This document shows positions 6,261-8,117 of a stretch of DNA of 8,117 nt, piece after piece. The stretch covers positions 1 to 8,117 of the forward strand of contig CAJXQV010000046.1 in the NCBI GenBank assembly GCA_913058165.1, in the 5' to 3' direction. Position 1 is the first letter of the stretch. Each line of letters opens with the position of its first letter. A program made the translations under genes and the position numbers. The stretch is from an uncultured Chromatiales bacterium. GTDB lineage: Bacteria > Pseudomonadota > Gammaproteobacteria > Steroidobacterales > GCA-2729495. Below the pieces are notes generated by a model. The model had not been told where the DNA came from, made no database searches, and saw only the letters and a program-made list of their open reading frames with translations.

Positions 6261-7622
6261 TCCGGGTCGAAAACCGCCGCCGCCAAGATTTCCGAGCCCC
6301 CTCATCATGTTCGCCATGCCACCCTTTGCAGCCTTCTTCATCATCTTCTGCATCTGCAAATGCTGTTTCAACAGCCTATTCACATCGGGAACCGCTTGCC
6401 CGGCTCCGCCTGCAATCCTGCGTTTGCGCGAACCATCAATGTTTTTGGGGAACCTACGCTCGTCCGGGGTCATTGAATTAATTAGCGCCACCTGACGCTT
6501 AAGCAGTTTGTCATCCATGCCCTGAGCCATGGCTTTCGGATCGACGTTCCCTGGCAACGGCATTTTCTCAAGCAGACCAGCCAGTCCGCCCATATCCATC
6601 ATTTGCGAGAGCTGATCTTTAAGATCATTCAAATCGAAGCTCTTACCCGCCTTAACCTTCTTTGCCAACTTTGCGGCTTTTTCATGATCTATTTTCTGCT
6701 CAACCTGTTCGACCAGGCCGAGCACATCACCCATGCCCAATATGCGGCTTGCCATCCGCTCAGCATCGAACAATTCCAATGCCGCCGTTTTCTCGCCGGT
6801 ACCAATAAACTTGATAGGCATACCCGTTACAGACTTAACCGACAATGCAGCACCACCCCGGGCATCACCATCGACTTTAGTAATAATGACACCCGTTATT
6901 GGCAGCGCCTGGCCAAACGCATCGGCTACCTGCACAGCATCCTGGCCAGCCATACTGTCGATAACGAACAGTGTTTCAATCGGATTACTAATGCCATGAA
7001 CTTCTGTAAGTTCGTCCAATAACTCCTGATCCAAACGGGTACGACCGGCGGTGTCAAGAATAAGCACATCGCTCTGACGCACACGCGCCTCGCTAATCGC
7101 ACGGGTGGCAATAGCAGCGGGTTGCTCGCCATCATTAAATGGCATGAAGTCTGCGCCAACCGCTTCGGCCAGAGTTGCCAACTGCTGCATAGCTGCAGGC
7201 CGTCGCGTATCGAGACTGACCAGCATGGTTTTCTTTTTCTGATTTTCTTTCAGATACACTGCGAGCTTCGCGGCGGTAGTGGTTTTACCAGCACCCTGCA
7301 GACCGGCCAGAAGAATGACAGCCGGAGGCTGCTGCCGCAGATTTAAAGTGGCATCATCAGCGCCCAGAGTGGCCACCAGTTCGGCCTTCAGGATCTTAAT
7401 AAAGACCTGACCGGGGTTCAGGCTCCCTGAAACCTCCGTACCCAGAGCACGGACACGGACCTTCGCGATCAAGCTCTTAACCACGGGCAAGGCCACGTCA
7501 GCCTCAAGTAAGGCCTGTCGCACATCCCGAATAACCACGCGGATGTTTTCTTCGGTCAGTCGACCGCGACCGCGGATTTTATTGGTAGCGTCTCTGAGTC
7601 TGGAACTAAGTGTGGCAAACAT
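6258..7622 (-). CDS. ffh: Signal recognition particle protein Ffh
   Basis: 454 residues against 453 in E. coli. Ffh with 4.5S RNA binds signal sequences on nascent inner-membrane proteins and docks with FtsY. In order: helical N domain (1-90) with ALLEADVALPVV (37-48); G domain with GLQGAGKT (107-114), DTRRPAA (138-144), DTAGR (190-194) and TKVDGDARGG (248-257); GMGD linker (296-299); Met-rich M domain (about 328-440) with LLEKMPLPGNV, MTPDER and the RNA-binding helix region RKRRIAGGAGQAVPDVNRLL (399-418). The RNA-binding motif, usually GSG or GCG, is GGAG here. The C-terminus is Met/Gly-rich (MMKKAAKGGMANMMRGLGNL, 427-446). ATG at 7622 with AGGA about 7 bases upstream. The gene is divergent from the corB-like gene. 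Confidence 0.98.
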   Translation of the reverse strand: MFATLSSRLRDATNKIRGRGRLTEENIRVVIRDVRQALLEADVALPVVKSLIAKVRVRALGTEVSGSLNPGQVFIKILKAELVATLGADDATLNLRQQPPAVILLAGLQGAGKTTTAAKLAVYLKENQKKKTMLVSLDTRRPAAMQQLATLAEAVGADFMPFNDGEQPAAIATRAISEARVRQSDVLILDTAGRTRLDQELLDELTEVHGISNPIETLFVIDSMAGQDAVQVADAFGQALPITGVIITKVDGDARGGAALSVKSVTGMPIKFIGTGEKTAALELFDAERMASRILGMGDVLGLVEQVEQKIDHEKAAKLAKKVKAGKSFDLNDLKDQLSQMMDMGGLAGLLEKMPLPGNVDPKAMAQGMDDKLLKRQVALINSMTPDERRFPKNIDGSRKRRIAGGAGQAVPDVNRLLKQHLQMQKMMKKAAKGGMANMMRGLGNLGGGGFRPG

Positions 7623-7647
7623 GCGTAATCCTGATATTTCGTATTTG

Positions 7648-7670
7648 CTATGCCGTAATGCGGCATTAGC
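7648..7670 (-). repeat. Hairpin in the ffh 5' leader
   Basis: ATGCCG (7650-7655) and CGGCAT (7661-7666) form a 6-bp stem with a 5-base loop, extendable by GCT/AGC (7648-7670) with one bulged base. It lies 26 to 48 bases upstream of the ffh start, in the leader if transcription begins at the candidate -10 near 7720. Possible roles are mRNA stability or translational control; neither is shown. Confidence 0.4.
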
Positions 7671-7687
7671 GGTGACACAACAACCTT

Positions 7688-7709
7688 AGCGAGTGGTAGG
7701 CAGCTCGCT
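7688..7709. repeat. Inverted repeat in ffh/corB divergent region
   Basis: AGCGAG (7688-7693) is the inverse complement of CTCGCT (7704-7709), separated by 10 bases. It sits just downstream of the candidate ffh -10 and could be a regulator half-site pair or an RNA hairpin. It does not match any operator I recognise. Confidence 0.3.
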
Positions 7710-7719
7710 CTGGGGCGTT

Positions 7720-7725
7720 ATTGTA
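7720..7725 (-). promoter_or_regulatory. ffh: Possible ffh promoter -10 box
   Basis: The transcribed strand reads TACAAT at 7725-7720, five of six matches to the sigma-70 -10 hexamer, about 100 bases before the ffh start. The -35 region at normal spacing (AGTCTT) is poor. It is the best candidate in the divergent region for ffh. Confidence 0.3.
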
Positions 7726-7801
7726 ACCGCATTTTATTGCTGAAGACTGCCATTCATACGCCGATAGCGGCTGAAATTCCGGTGCGTTCGGCACGGATTG
7801 C

Positions 7802-7807
7802 TTGACA
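7802..7807 (+). promoter_or_regulatory. Possible corB-like gene promoter -35 box
   Basis: A perfect TTGACA lies at 7802-7807, 59 bases before the corB-like start. At 17-base spacing the -10 candidate is GAGGAT (7825-7830), with only three matches to consensus; the better-looking TATTAT at 7846-7851 is too far away and touches the ribosome binding site. The -35 match is clear; the promoter assignment is tentative. Confidence 0.33.
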
Positions 7808-7866
7808 GAAACCCCACGGCAAACGAGGATTTCAAATTAACTCTCTATTATAGGAGCTGCACTCTC

Positions 7867-8068
7867 TTGAGTGACGACGTCCCAATAGGCGCTTTAATAG
7901 GCCTGCTGTTCATTTTGCTGCTTTTATCTGCATTTTTCTCCGGAACTGAAACGGCTCTCATGAGCCTGAACAGATATCGATTGCGCCATAAGGTTCGCAA
8001 CGGGCATCGCGGTGCCCGTTTGGCAGAAAAACTTCTGGCCCGACCCGACCGCCTTATCGGCCTGATTT
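7867..8068 (+). CDS. CNNM/CorB (HlyC/CorC) family membrane protein, N-terminal fragment
   Basis: 67 codons of a gene cut by the contig end; the following bases are adapter. The start is TTG at 7867 with GGAG 10 bases upstream, giving MSDDVPIGALIGLLFILLLLSAFFSGTETALMSLNRYRLRH and onward (residues 1-41, then KVRNGHRGARLAEKLLARPDRLIGLI). The first membrane helix followed by SAFFSGTETALMSLNRYRLR (21-40) is the signature of the DUF21/CNNM transmembrane domain found in E. coli YfjD (CorB) and related proteins, which are linked to magnesium/cobalt resistance or efflux. The CBS and CorC-HlyC domains expected downstream (about 420 residues in all) are outside the window. A nearby GTG at 7871 is out of frame. 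Confidence 0.9.
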
Positions 8069-8117
8069 CTGTCTCTTATACACATCTCCGAGCCCACGAG
8101 ACAAGAGGCAATCTCGT
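8069..8117 (-). other. Nextera adapter with i7 index (artefact)
   Basis: Bases 8069-8087 are the inverse complement of the Tn5 mosaic end (CTGTCTCTTATACACATCT), 8088-8102 (CCGAGCCCACGAGAC) the read-2 adapter, 8103-8110 the index AAGAGGCA, and 8111-8117 (ATCTCGT) the beginning of the P7 flow-cell sequence. From memory the index equals Nextera N711. None of this is genomic, and any reading frame continuing past 8068 is false. Confidence 0.98.

Noticed and set aside
6603..7022. Plus-strand 139-residue frame antisense to ffh, and similar shadows elsewhere
   Set aside because: Antisense to a well-conserved gene, with no ribosome binding site or recognisable motif; it is a by-product of codon usage in ffh.
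7623..7866. 4.5S RNA (ffs), tRNA or small protein gene in the divergent region
   Set aside because: No GGAAGCAGC-type SRP loop, no tRNA-like cloverleaf, and no reading frame with a start and ribosome binding site. Only leader hairpins and weak promoter boxes are seen.
8069..8087. Terminal inverted repeats of a Tn5-like transposon spanning the window
   Set aside because: The matching inverted mosaic ends at both edges look like transposon ends, but they are followed by Illumina adapter, index and P7 sequence, and there is no transposase gene.

Overview
The window is an assembled contig from a gammaproteobacterium, most likely environmental. It carries untrimmed Illumina Nextera (Tn5) adapter at both ends: 1-29 on the left, and 8069-8117 on the right including an i7 index. 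Only 30-8068 is genomic. Two signs point to Gammaproteobacteria: the conserved order ffh-rpsP-rimM-trmD-rplS with a divergent CorB/CNNM-type gene beside ffh, and protein lengths close to the Escherichia coli homologues. I cannot place it below class level.

Reading along the minus strand, in the direction of transcription, the right-hand half is the housekeeping block: ffh (signal recognition particle GTPase), rpsP (ribosomal protein S16), rimM (30S maturation), trmD (tRNA m1G37 methyltransferase) and rplS (ribosomal protein L19). All five look complete and carry their family motifs. To the right of ffh, on the plus strand, lies the start of a CorB/YfjD-like membrane protein that is cut by the contig end. 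The ypjD gene that sits between these two in E. coli is absent.

The left-hand half is a TRAP transporter operon on the same strand, starting 65 bases after rplS: a TatT-type lipoprotein, a DctP-type periplasmic binding protein, DctQ, DctM (with a 4-base ATGA overlap), and then the first 55 codons of a secreted PQQ-dependent sugar/sorbosone-type dehydrogenase, cut by the contig edge. The T-component and a binding protein in which Trp replaces the usual carboxylate-binding Arg place this with the TatT/TatP-type TRAP systems known from Treponema pallidum, not with ordinary C4-dicarboxylate or sialate transporters. The ligand is therefore probably not a simple carboxylate. The periplasmic dehydrogenase next door is the best contextual clue to function, but the link is an inference.

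No canonical rho-independent terminator separates the two operons. Hairpins without U-tracts sit at three gene junctions (rplS|tatT, tatT|dctP, dctM|dehydrogenase) and may set relative expression by attenuation or mRNA processing. Several genes use GTG or TTG starts. There is no CRISPR array, insertion sequence, phage gene, rRNA or tRNA. The longest gene-free stretch is the 244-base divergent ffh/corB region. I see no clearly new system; the TatT-TRAP plus dehydrogenase cluster is the part most worth pursuing.
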